From positions 37,166,582 through 37,230,581 of the forward strand of contig OX155952.1 in NCBI GenBank assembly GCA_944548615.1: a DNA stretch of 64,000 bases, given 5' to 3'. This document shows positions 12,476 to 23,160 of this stretch, piece after piece (within the stretch, counting starts at the first letter, position 1; each line of letters starts with the position of its first letter). The notes below the pieces were generated by a model that made no database searches, was not told the origin of the DNA, and saw only the letters and a list, made by a program, of their open reading frames with translations. A program made the translations under genes and the position numbers. Source of the DNA: Micropterix aruncella. Lineage: Eukaryota; Arthropoda; Insecta; Lepidoptera; Micropterigidae.

Positions 12476-12773
12476 GTACTTACTGATATACTGATATGTG
12501 TGGTTTCTGTTGGTTCCTAATGTTTCCGTGCATCGTTGGTGGTGTTGGCCACAAATCTATGTTAAATGGCCTGCCCAAATCACGGTTCAACTACCATCTG
12601 GTAGCCTCTTTAAAGAGGGGATTACCCTAATTCTGCAGTCGGAGGCGGTTGGGATCAGAAGATCGTTGCACCATACGGGTTGGTTGGTGTTAAATGCCCA
12701 GCCGGCAAATATACAGGGAGGGGGGGGGAGGTCTGGAGAAGTATGTTTCCTATGACAGCAGAGGGTAGCTGTC

Positions 12774-14397
12774 AGAATGGATTATAAACATGCAACTCAC
12801 CAAGCAGATGGACGCAATGAACAGCCTCCACGAAAACCAATATGGATTTAGACCCCAAAGGACGACGGTAGATGCTATACAACATGTAGTAAGGATAGCA
12901 AGAGAGGCAAAGCAAGGCAATGCTTGGAACGCTCTTGTTCTTATAGACGTTCGGAATGCTTTTAATACGGCATCCTGGACGATTATAATAGACAAGTTAA
13001 AGGCGAAGGGAGTTAAGAAATTTATAATAAATGTCATTTTTGATTACTTCACAAACCGGACCATACAACTGGAGAGAAACGTCAAAACAAGGGTTGGCGG
13101 GGGAGTACCGCAGGGATCGGTACTTGGCCCGACTCTTTGGAACATTTTATATGATGACGTAATGAGAATAGATGTCCCAGGAGGAGTACACATGATTTGC
13201 TATGCGGACGACCTAGAGATATCAGTCAAAGCAAGAACATCTGACGAAATGATTTTAAAAACTAACGAGACCTTACATGCCATCGAACTATGGATGCAAA
13301 CCCATAGCCTTGTTATAGCACCCGAAGAAACAGAAGCTATTATTTTCAATAGAAGAAAGATTGACAACATTACTTTTGACTTCCGAGATATAAGTGTGAC
13401 TCCATCAGCCGATGTGACGTACCTGGGTGTTAAAATAGACCGAGGCCTATAAGGAAGGCATATAACATTTGGAAGGCATATAAAATACGTCTGCGGAAAG
13501 GCACAGAAAACGACAAGAGCACTATCAACAATCCTGCCAAATACAAAAGGCCCAAGCGCTCGCAAAAGGAGAGTACTAGCAATGGCGACCCAGTCCATCA
13601 TTCTGTACGCGTCGCTAGTCTGGGCCGACGCAATTAACGCAGAGGTCTGGCGTAATAGGATGACAAGTGCTCAATGAATTATGGCATTGAGAGTATGCAG
13701 CGCTTATAGATCAGTCTCTACAGCGGCCGCTCTTGTGCTGGCAGGTTTAGTGTCGGTGCATCTATTGGCGCTCGAAAGGAAGGCAAAATGGGGTTGCGAA
13801 ATGAGCCCCGAAATGCTTATGGAGGCAAAAGGTAGGACTTTGACAAACTGGCAGAAGGAATGGCACCAGTCTGGCAAAGGCCGCTGGACACACCGTCTAA
13901 TCTCCAATATTAAGACCTGGACTGAAAGAAAGCTTGGAACACTAACATTCAGGATGGGGCAATGCCTTACCTGCCACGGAGTATTTATGAATTATATCGC
14001 AGGCGTAAAAAAAAGGGACAGTGCAAGCTGTATGTACTGCACTTGCACAAATGACAACGCCGAGCATATCTTATTTGTGTGCCCAAGATTCGAGACAGAA
14101 AAAAATGAGTTGCAGACAAAAGCAGGAAGAATCATTTGTGTGGACAGTGTAGCTGCAGTAATGCTGGAGTCAAAAGAGGGATGGAGAATGGTTCCAGAAT
14201 ACATGGAAAAAGTGATGAAAACAAAGGAAAATGACGAGAATGTAGAGAAATAATTCATGAAAAACGCCGATGGTAGGCCGAAAGGCAGGTACGTCGACGC
14301 CAGAAGGCAGGAGGGGTTTTAGTCGGTAAGAGTCCGATACTACCCAGTCACAGGGTGCCTATGAGGGTTTCCCCTCCTGCAACAATAAAAAAAAAAA
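12774..14397 (+). mobile_element. R1-clade LINE, 5'-truncated, with 13-bp target duplication
   Basis: A perfect duplication GAGGGTAGCTGTC at 12761-12773 and 14398-14410 flanks the element. The 3' end is a run of A after AACAAT at about 14386, typical of target-primed reverse transcription. The 5' end is truncated inside ORF2, so the endonuclease is missing. It landed inside family A copy A2 and is therefore younger than it. A ~135-bp 3' UTR follows the stop at 14253. Confidence 0.93.
12790..14253 (+). pseudogene. R1-type ORF2 remnant: reverse transcriptase and C-terminal zinc-binding domain
   Basis: One frame runs from the 5' truncation to 14253 and is broken only by in-frame stops at 13450-13452 (TAA) and 13675-13677 (TGA). 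Counting from 12790, the RT palm shows the first Asp in 'LIDVRNAFNT' (D53), the 'GVPQGSVLGP' motif (105-114) and the 'YADD' box (138-141). The thumb and linker follow. Near the C-terminus is a zinc-binding-like pattern, 'CMYC' then 'H' and 'C' in 'AEHILFVCPRF', characteristic of the R1/R2 group. The endonuclease domain is absent. Two stops in about 490 codons point to a fairly recent, inactive copy. Confidence 0.9.
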
Positions 14398-14814
14398 GAG
14401 GGTAGCTGTCGACCTGACTTCTTAGACCCTTGAATCATACCATGGTCCACCCGATCCTGAGTGACCATAGCGGGAAAGGGGCTTCGCTGTACGCAAGTTA
14501 TTCAGAGTGAATAACAGCTTACGTCAGGTAGAGGCCGCGCAATCGACCTCGGACCCGTGAAAAGACGGGGGATGAATAAATCTACCAAATCTAATAGGTA
14601 GGGCGTGAAGTCGGCCTGCGCCGTTCATTTGTGCATCGCGGTAAGGCATTGGTCCCTTGCGAGCGAGTGGGCGGAGCTAAACCGTGGCCTGTGTTGTCCT
14701 TAAAGTCTTTGTGTAATCAGCTCACGGCTGAATTAACAATTTTTTTCATTATAATAGCCTAAGGTGTCGGGTTTGCCCATTGCAGATGACAGTTCAAAGT
14801 GTCGTGATATACTG

Positions 14815-15261
14815 TAGTGACTGAATTGTCCGCCTAAACATATCATTTTAATTAGACGACACAGGCTAATAATTTACGTTACGTTTTATAGGTACTATTT
14901 CACAAAAACTTTGTGCATTACCATTAAATAAATAAATATATAATCGTATAATCATATAATAATACATATAATAATAGGATCTTGGGGCGCAAATGTGTCA
15001 GGGTGAAACAGTTTGATGTATCCGCTTCAATATTATGAAGGGATAAACTTTCATAGAAGTGTTGGTACTTCGCCCAACATATCAGTCAACAAAAGAATTA
15101 GATTCTAGAAATCCATAACTGCAAACACACTAAATATTACACGCGACAACCTACATTGAATTCTATATCATTTCGGCAATTAATGCAGACACAGCCGATG
15201 ACTAATATCATTTCTTCTGATCGATTCAAATCGGACATACTCACTTCCCCCACGCACGGTA
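14815..15261. other. AT-rich spacer
   Basis: It contains a tail-like segment at 14917-14990 (GTGCATTACCATTAAATAAATAAATA) resembling the LINE tail near 45200. No gene is seen. Confidence 0.4.
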
Positions 15262-15620
15262 TTGCGTCATTTAACGCGCTATATAAACCCATATATTCGA
15301 TCGATTATTCATCATCCTCTAGCGGCAGTTAACCGCATCGTTCACGAGTACACGCGCTCTTCATCATCATCGAACAGTCTGTCCATTATCCGCGATATCG
15401 ATCTTCAATTACTCCGCGACCATAATCTCCACTCACACACTACACGCACCGCGACTTATCATTCGAAGCGTTATCAACTGGCAAGCATCAAATACCTTCT
15501 GCAATAAACTACTTCAACTGCAACAAGACGACTTTTACTACGGAGAAAACCCCCGATGAGCTCCACTCCTCACTCACGAGCAATTGGAGTCTAGTGAGGG
15601 GTGGTCCCTCACAGAAGCGT
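15262..15620 (+). other. LTR-like promoter/polyadenylation segment
   Basis: A TATATAAA box at about 15279-15286 is followed 220 bp later by AATAAA (15502-15507), with C/A-rich sequence between, an arrangement typical of the U3-R-U5 part of an LTR. I could not fix TG...CA ends or a target duplication. No second LTR or retroviral-type gene is visible nearby, so this would be a solo or partial LTR. It could equally be a cellular promoter. The 81-codon open frame inside is probably not a gene. Confidence 0.3.
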
Positions 15621-15769
15621 GGATCAATATCCAATCATATATCGGGATGAATCTTATAGAGGAGGTAAATAATCTCTTCACATTTTCTTATTTACGATAA
15701 AATATTAGAGGAGAAGCAAGAGTATAAGGTTGAGTCAATATTTGTTATTTAATAATAATCCCACAGATG

Positions 15770-16015
15770 TATGTATATCCCACAATAATCTCACGGCATG
15801 ACAGATATCAGCTGCTCCAACTGATATTGATAGGCAAAATTGAGGGTAAACGGCTCCGTGGAAGAGGGAAAAAGTCGTGGATGTGCAATATCAGAGAGTG
15901 GACCGGGACCACCAGTACGGAACAGCTTTTCCGGATGGCGCAAGACCGATAAAAGTATTCAGAGCTAACAGCCAACCTCCAGTTATGGAGAGGCATTTTA
16001 AAAAGAATAATAATC
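15770..16015 (+). pseudogene. LINE C-terminal fragment (RTE-like)
   Basis: The frame contains 'GKIEGKRLRGRGKKSWMCNI' followed by 'REWTG', a Leu-Phe-Arg segment ('EQLFRMAQDR') and then a stop. This matches the C-terminal tail common in RTE-type LINE ORF2 proteins (GKIEGKRGRGR...W...WTG...ELFR.AQDR). The next frame continues 'LTANLQLWRGIL' near 15965-16000, so a stop or shift lies at 15950. Only the last ~75 codons remain. Confidence 0.65.
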
Positions 16016-16129
16016 CCACACTGACTTCCGTGCATGATGTCTTTCAAAATAGACAATCATCTATTCCAGTAAATTACATAAATACCCTATATTTTTGGAT
16101 GTACCGTATTAACAATACAATTATGTATT

Positions 16130-16799
16130 AAATTATATCTCTAACCTATACGCACATATATCAATGTTATATAATATTATTTAGATTGCTAGAGTTAGTA
16201 TCTTTGTAATCTATACGAAGGATTATGAAACAAAATGTGCAATCCACACATGCTTTCTATAAGCTGGGTGATTTTTTTGAGCATGCCAATTCTTTCAAAT
16301 GGGAATAACATTAATATGTAACTTTCAGGTACCTCATTTTAGTTTTTATTATTTAATTATAATATTATGAATTTAATATTTAACATGTAGATTACAATGT
16401 GTAATGTAACATACCTGATCATATACATACGTTGTTTTTTTCCAATTTTGTTTTGATACTTCCTATTGTGTGATTATTTTTCGTATAAAGTGCTTGATGA
16501 CTATTAATATTCTTATAATAATTATCTATTTTATATGTATACTCATGTACATGGATTCAGCTCTATTTTTTTATTTTTTATTGTATTTGTCTGCCGTGTA
16601 AAGCCGACTTTAGTCAACACTATTGTCGAATTAATATTTATGCTTTAATAGTTTTATATCTACATATACACTGACGAATTCTAATATGCGATAATTAGCT
16701 TTAATTCATAATTCATGCTTTTATTGTATATTCTGAATAAATAAATTGAATACTGAATACTGAATACTGATTTATAATACATGTTAATGATTTGCCAGT
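16130..16799 (+). other. LINE 3' UTR-like AT-rich segment with GAATACT tail
   Basis: An AT-rich stretch ends at about 16735-16768 in AATAAATAAATTGAATACTG followed by repeats of the GAATACT unit, which resembles the short-repeat tail of a Jockey-type LINE. There is no coding sequence. Confidence 0.35.
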
Positions 16800-17130
16800 G
16801 AATATTGATTAACTACTTAATTACAATGTTCGCAGATCATATCCGTCTAATCACTGAAATATGGGAGAATTATTGGTTAATGCTAGTAGACTTAACAGGC
16901 TTTATAGGTGATTTGATTCGGAAATTGTACACAATTCGGTATACTTGTTGTCAATATGTTAATACTAACTATTCTGGACAAGGCCCGTATCTGTACATTT
17001 CGACCGAGCAGAGGCTACAAAGGTTGCAAAATGCATGTGTCTGATTTTACAATACGATATCTCTCTGACATCACGCCCCACCATTCATCGTCAAGGTTTC
17101 TTTGTTGAATACGGCGCAAAGGGGGCAGCT
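16800..17130 (+). pseudogene. LINE ORF2 C-terminal remnant (Jockey-like)
   Basis: 'STEQRLQRLQNACV' followed by a stop and then, in the same frame, 'FYNTISL', 'HHAPPF' and 'LLNTAQR' matches the conserved block after the RT domain of Jockey-type LINEs (RLQ.LQN.CVRF...HVTP......L....RR). Stops at 17042 and 17072 break it. The RT catalytic motifs are not preserved upstream. Confidence 0.55.
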
Positions 17131-18797
17131 CCAATATAAAATGGATAATATCTCAAGTATTCGCGCGATCATCTTGCAATCATCCAGAGTTTCAGAGCTA
17201 CCTGTCACAAAGACAGTTTCCCCCTACTATAAGGCTTTTTTTATGAAATCATTTGGGGGCGATATTGCGGAGGATGTATTTAACACGTTCATTGCCGTTC
17301 ACGCGATATCGCGTTTTGCGATCCCTCTCCAAACGGCTGTTCATGCGATATCGCGTGGTAGTCGATAGTCGGTAGTCGAAAAATGAGCTGGGCTGTTACT
17401 TTATCGGCGTGCGCTGACGAAACGGTTTAATATTATGTTAAAACAAAATATCACATAAACATCGGCCTCAGAGAGATCAAAAAGTCAGCGACAGCATGTA
17501 TCCACCTATTATATTTAAGCTATAATAACTGCTTTTATGTTTAAAAAAATATAAAAAATAGGTAGGCAGAGTTTGTTGAAGACATCAATAAAATAAGAAT
17601 CCTTACTAAAATATATTAATTTATTATCACGGGTAATTAGTATAGATAAAATTAGCTATTTACTGTAAGTTTTTGGGTGGTATACTTATAAATATTTCAT
17701 GAAATTAGTAACGCGTTCAAGCACCTCGAAATGCCTAGCGGGCGGCGGCGGCGGATGCTGGCCCAGCAAGTTCATCGTTCAGCGGAAGGCGGCGGTGGCG
17801 AGGAACAAGGCGAGTACATCTATGACACAGTATAACCCAGACAGTAGCTTCTCTTAGAATAAAATTTAAATCAGAGCGAATACGTCACGAATAGTAAGGG
17901 CTCGTAAATGCTTGCCAGATGTTCCGCTACTCGGCCTACGCAGATGTCTGAAAGCTCGATAACGTCGCTAGCCTTTACCTGGCCGTAATACTAAATGTTC
18001 GCGTTCGTCGGGACGTACCCCTCTGTCCACATTCCTCGCACCCTCTTCCTGCATTGCCTTGTAGATCGAGAGTAAAGTTACTGGTTGGTATATTGTGTCT
18101 ACGGTATATTGTGTCTACGCATTTAATATTTCTCCAATGGTTATTGTATATATAATGAAGCAAAGAGAATAGTTTCCATAGTGGCAATTAAACAAGAATA
18201 AAAAGTAATTTTAAAAAATGGCACACCTCCAGGCACACCTCCAGGAATTGTTGGCAAGACTTTACTTACTGACCTCATGAGAACAATCAAGTTTTACTTA
18301 TATTCAAAAATTCACAAGCCCATTACAGGTGTATATATCATATTATCCCAAGAGATAGTGAAAAACGTCCTCAAATCATTCATTTATTCTGGTCCACGGG
18401 AATATTGGAAAAGACTCATAAACTCCCATTAAAATGGCAAAAGTTGCTTAGATAATCTAGGAAATTACTATTTAATCATAACATATATGTATGTTTTTCA
18501 TACATTTTTTTGTCTTAACTTTCTTTATAGATTGGACACTTCATAGGAAAGTATTCATTATTTGATTACAAGCTTTTATTTAGTTTCCTATAAATGACAG
18601 TATGTATGTATGTCTACACATATCAGTATGTCTGATTAGGTTAAACATTGAAATTCAGTTTTGACCCTCTCAAATATCTCTTATTGACTATGCATGTGAG
18701 TTCATATGACAGAACAATATTCTATAATTTTAATATATAGATATATAATAAACATGGTATCCGAATACAGACAAAATATATTTATGAAATGGTATAA
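17131..18797. other. Spacer with Helitron fragment and one GC-rich patch
   Basis: Around 17478-17560 (AAAAAGTCAGCGACAGCATG) is a diverged piece of Helitron family H. A direct pair of GCGATATCGCGT occurs at about 17308 and 17345. A GC-rich patch at 17720-17825 is open in more than one frame and could be a degenerate exon, but no gene can be supported. The rest is AT-rich. Confidence 0.4.
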
Positions 18798-19738
18798 TCT
18801 ATACTAATATAATAAAGAGGTAAAGTTTGTGAGATTGTAGGAAGTAATCTCTGGATCTACTGAAACGATTTTGAAAATTCTTTTACCCATAGAAAGCCAC
18901 GTCATTTGTGAATGTCATCGTACTAATATTATAAACGCGAAAGTTTGTATGTATGTATGGATGTTTGTTACTCTTTCACGCAAAAACTAATGAATGGATT
19001 TTGATGAAACTTTACAATAATATAGCTTACACATCAGAATAACACATAGGCTATAATTTATGAAGACATATGGTTTTCTATCATCATTATCACAATTTTA
19101 CATCACCACGCGGGTGAAACCGCTGGGCGCAGCGGTTTCATAGTAGGCTATATATTATTTTATAGTAGGCTATATATTAATCTAAAAAATTAAAAGACTT
19201 TTTCGTGGTAGTCGGATTTGCAAAGTAAGTCGGAGGAAAAACGGTCGAACGAAAACGTTTCTAACTAACGCTACCTTAACGATGAGAGATATATGATCAC
19301 GTTCTAGAGAACAGTTGTAGAGCTTGGTAATGCCTACAAAAAAGTCAGCGACAGCATATGTCTAAATTTTATACTTAAGTCCCAAAAAGTAGTTTTTTAT
19401 ATTTAAAAAAATAATTTAAATCGTTAAGTCATGTTTATTGGTCATATTATCAACAATTATGAATTCTTATCAAAATAAGTAAATTTATCGTCTCAAGTGT
19501 TTAAAACGAAAGACTTTTCCCTTTTACTGCATGGTTAAAGGGATAAGACACTGACAAATAACGGTAATATAGTCAAATTGGCAAGCAAATACATATGTAC
19601 ATACATATGCAGTAAGAATTTAACCCTTCTTTTGGCAGTCAGGAAATAAATCATAGCACCCAGTACTAACCGAACCACACTCATAATTTCATCACAAGTA
19701 AAAAGTTTTACCGCGCAACGAAGTGGGCACGGGTATAG
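18798..19738 (+). mobile_element. Non-autonomous Helitron, family H, copy H2
   Basis: The 5' end is A|TCTATACTAATATAATAAAG at 18798. The 3' end reads GCGCAACGAAGTGGGCACGG then GTATAG|T at 19738 (CTAG has become ATAG). The body matches H1 and H3. It is interrupted by another small Helitron at 18918-19143. There is no coding sequence. Confidence 0.85.
18918..19143 (+). mobile_element. Nested 226-bp Helitron of a different family, with perfect 3' hairpin
   Basis: It starts TCGTACTAATATTATAAACG after host A and ends at ATAG before host T, splitting H2 at an AT dinucleotide. Comparison with H1 shows that the flanking parts join without loss. Just before the end is a perfect 9-bp stem, GAAACCGCT-gggcgc-AGCGGTTTC, the palindrome that marks Helitron 3' ends. 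It is non-autonomous. Confidence 0.85.
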
Positions 19739-19739
19739 T

Positions 19740-22027
19740 TTTATATAATTTAGGAACACCTGTAAGCACAATTTTGAAACAGACCGATTTTCTTATACTG
19801 ATTTTGAAATACTAATTGAAAACATAATTTCATTATTCAAGATATTTTAATTCGGAAGTACAGGCAAAAGACACTTCCACTGAGCGTGAAAATAGTATTG
19901 TTACAAATGTATCTTTTACAAAATATATATGAATCGGTAGCTAAAGCCATAAGGTAAGATGTTAATAAATGTTTATAAAGCGATATGTGTTACTTAGCGA
20001 GAAATGTTCCGTTCTACCGAACATTTTCTGTTAGTGAGCAGTTGTTAATATGATGAGTGTTCTTCAAAGAGTTGGTGAACACTCTAAATAAATTGGGAAC
20101 CTTTCACTTTATTTTTCAATATGAGATCCTGTACCGGTTTTATACATTACGATTCGGCAAAAAATCACCTTATTAATTACTTTGCAATGTTATTTTTTTT
20201 CGTTGAGACATTTTGCTAAAAAAAAAGATTTTGAAACTCCTTTAGAGAACTCATGCATTTATTGGTTTGTTGATGGGTAAGACAAAGGGATGTTATTTTT
20301 AAAAAAAGAGTCTAAATATCGCCATTTTGGGTCTTATTTTTATCGATATTTCTCCATAAAAATAAATATAACTCTAATGACATGCGACTTAAGACTTAAT
20401 CTAACTATTCGTTTAAGATTTATAGTTGAAATTTGTGATTATACCATTTATTTTGATGAATAATTGGTTTTAAGGAAGCAATACCATGGGATGAAATTAA
20501 AATTGAGTTTATTTTGGATTTTTGCCTATCTGATCTGATCCATATTCCTGTTATTTCATTATTTTATTTATTCGTTTTAAAAGTTGTTTCATCAATATAA
20601 GAAGAAACATTATTGGGAGACCGTATTTCTGGAATTGAAATAACAATTTAGAGATACTTTACACATATTTGTTGATTTGTACTAGTAAAAACATCATCAT
20701 AGTAAGTATTTGGTCCACAGAACGATACAATTAAGAGTCCTTTCAATTATTTTTTGTTTCAAAAACTTAACAGCTTGCAAAAACCTATAACTACATATTA
20801 GGTAAATTTATTATTGTTTATAATTCAATTTGTTCATGATACAGTATAAAATATTATTCAAATTCAGCACTAGGTATAACTTTGACATAACAGGTATATC
20901 TTTGATTTCGTTTTTCGATTTCAGACTACATGTATGAGGTTTGTAATTTAGGTAAGTATATATGGAGGATTTAAATAACAATCGAGAGATTGGATGCGAT
21001 GAATATGATTTGAGAATTAATTATAAAATTATTTTAAACTATTTTTAAAAACAACAAGCTTTTCTTTCTATCTAGGAGTTTCAGTGGCATCTTCCCGCGC
21101 TATCTTAGGAAAGTACTTGTAATAAAAATTTTAAAAACTACTAGTCCAAATTCGACTGTCCTACCATTTGCCATTAGTGAGTTCCAGTCCATACACCCCG
21201 GCTCCGTGATTAAATCAGCTCGATGGTATCATAATATTGCATTGTCACCGAACTTACATAAGTTTACCAAATTTAAGCTCAATAGGACACCAGCAGGTGG
21301 TTGAAAAATTAATTTAAAAAATTGAAACGGACAACACACATACCAACATTGCGTGATAAAATAAAGCTCGTAATAAGTTAAACGTATACGAAGTCACAAA
21401 ATAAAAAGAAAAATAGTCTCGAATAATATTTAAATAGTCAAAATATGCTGCACGCAAGTAGGTATTTTCCCCAAACTATATTTAAAAGAAAAAGGTTTAT
21501 ATAATAATCTAAAAATAACTATTAAAATTTATTTAACTAATAGTCAAGCAAGTAATAAAATAATCAAAAATTATATCAGGTAAATAGAAAGCGAAATGAA
21601 GCGAATAAATCTTTAATGGATGCACTATTATAAATAACGGGGAATGAAAAAATCAATATAGTTCTCAGTTTCTCAGAATAACATATAGAATTGGAGACTT
21701 AAATCATTGAAACTATTGTTGAAAACATGTCATCGGTCAGAAATATTGTATTTAATGTAATTGTATTATTTTTTGTAGCGCTGTATGTATTCCTAAATAA
21801 AATAACTTAGACTTTATCTAACTATTCGTGAAAGATTTATAGTTGAAACATTGGTAAATATATAATTTGTTTTAATTGTGCGCTATGCTGTTTTGGCTCT
21901 TTTGCATTTATCATACACTTAAATCTTGAACCTAAAAAAGTTTTGTGTTTATTTTATGTTATTTAATTACGTTGAGATTTGTTTTATTATAGGTAGAGCT
22001 AGATGTAGGTAATTTGTATTGACAGCA
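19740..22027. other. AT-rich stretch, no gene seen
   Basis: The only repeat noted is a ~45-bp segment around ATCTAACTATTCGT at 20399 that recurs near 21817 with minor changes, direct and 1.42 kb apart. No terminal repeats or coding frames are evident. Confidence 0.45.
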
Positions 22028-22134
22028 TTAAGAGTGGTGTAAACAAAGTGCAGCAGCCAGCCGCCGCGAATGAATTAAATTTAATTGGCGCATAATGAGG
22101 AAACGGCGCATTACGTTAATGAGCAATGGAGTAC

Positions 22135-22363
22135 CTATGTTGGAAGCGAGGCTGTCGGCGCTCCAGAGCCTCAGACGCGAGGGTTCTTTCCTGTCGCGCA
22201 GGAGCCTCAGCAGGTGGCTCCTGGAGCGGCCGTGGCGGATGAGCTCGCCGGCCTCGAGACGAGCTCGCAGCCTGGAGGCGTCCAGGGCGGGCTCCCGCGC
22301 GAGGCAGCGCGACGCGAACGCGGCGAGCGCGACGAGCAGGGCGGCGAGGCGTGCGCGCTTCAT
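22135..22363 (-). CDS. Candidate first coding exon of an unidentified secreted protein
   Basis: On the minus strand an ATG in good context (GGCAAGATGA) opens a frame starting with basic residues 'MKRAR', then the hydrophobic run 'LAALLVALAAFA', then 'SRCLA', a textbook signal peptide with likely cleavage near residue 23. The following ~50 residues are Arg/Leu-rich ('RLRARLEAGELIRHG'). A possible splice donor (ATAG|GTACTC) ends the exon at 22135; the frame otherwise runs to a stop at 22028. The region is sharply GC-rich compared with its surroundings, and the GC-rich 5' side reaches about 22540, like a 5' UTR or promoter island. Frames on the plus strand are shadows. I do not recognise the family; a neuropeptide or growth-factor precursor is possible. 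The rest of the gene is not found in the window. Confidence 0.5.
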
Positions 22364-22545
22364 CTTGCCGCGCGGGGGGCGAGTCGCTTAGATCGCGCGC
22401 GGCATCGTGGGCTCGCGGCGACGGACGACGCGGTGACGCGGCGCGACCCGCGGCAGACGGACCCTACACTGCCACCGATAAGTTTACTCTTACGCTCGTC
22501 CTGCCATACAGCTCCGCGCGGGCGGCCGCTGCGAATGCCGTACTT
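22364..22545 (-). promoter_or_regulatory. GC-rich presumed 5' UTR / promoter island of the 22363 exon
   Basis: CpG-rich sequence lies immediately upstream, on the minus strand, of the candidate signal-peptide exon. No TATA box was identified. The assignment rests on composition and position only. Confidence 0.3.
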
Positions 22546-22909
22546 TTGATAACAGATATTTATTTTTATAGCGGTAGGAAATTCTGAATAGGTACACAAA
22601 CAAATACATTATCTAAGTTATATTCCCACGTGTGGCAGGGCTTATGAGGAGGATGTCTATCAAGCCTTTAATTTTTTTATTTCTTTTTTTTTTAATTATT
22701 CATTTTTATAAAATAAGCCAGTTGGTTGGTTAGGTGAGAAAATCACATTCTAAGATATAGTCAAAAAGGTCTTCAAAGAATTCTTGTCTACGAGAATTTT
22801 GCTGCAGAGGCATAAACCAACTTCTATTAAAATAGCATAGCTGCATAGAGAATATAGGTTAATATTACGATTTAATGACTAATAAAAGGTAAAATAATAA
22901 TGAACAGCT
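22546..22909. other. AT-rich spacer
   Basis: Nothing was recognised here. Confidence 0.4.
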
Positions 22910-23091
22910 TGAATTTTGTAGCACCCGACGTTTCAGCGATGTGGCAACCGCTATTGTCCAGGGTAGACTGAAGCGCCGTCAATCCGTTGTTCCGCGGGTA
23001 GGCGGTAAACCGCTTCCACTGTGCAGATTATAATGGTGGTGGTGGGGCTGCGGTTACAATATCGCCCAAACGTCGGGTGCTACCAAATTCA
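22910..23091. mobile_element. MITE with ~31-bp inverted ends
   Basis: The left end TGAATTTTGTAGCACCCGAC and the right end complement TGAATTTGGTAGCACCCGAC continue together through GTTT and AGCGAT-like sequence. The inner sequence (CTACCCTGGACAATAGCGG in reverse) is homologous to 63115-63256. There is no coding sequence. Confidence 0.7.
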
Positions 23092-23160
23092 CGCGGTAAA
23101 TTTGTTTTCAAACCTTTTTTATAATGTCAACAATGAATTATTATTAAACACGCTAAAGTA

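Larger units (their letters stand above)
12494..14804 (+). mobile_element. Family A repeat, copy A2, divergent subfamily, split by an R1-type LINE
   Basis: It is flanked by TGATATACTG at 12484-12493 and 14805-14814. The left flank overlaps the right target duplication of copy A1. Body parts 12494-12760 and 14411-14804 follow the family A order (block GGCCACAAATC, TTTCCTATGACAGC, GGTAGAGGCCGCGCAATCGA, AAGGCATTGG). The 3' end keeps the terminal hairpin in altered form (GTCGGGTTTGCCCAT). It is interrupted by the LINE at 12774-14397. Confidence 0.7.

Noticed and set aside
13200..14258. Minus-strand frames opposite the R1-type LINE
   Set aside because: They are shadows of the plus-strand RT and zinc-binding domain, which carry clear family motifs.
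22085..22599. Several GC-rich open frames on the plus strand and a second minus frame
   Set aside because: All overlap the better minus-strand signal-peptide exon or its upstream island; GC-rich DNA has few stops.
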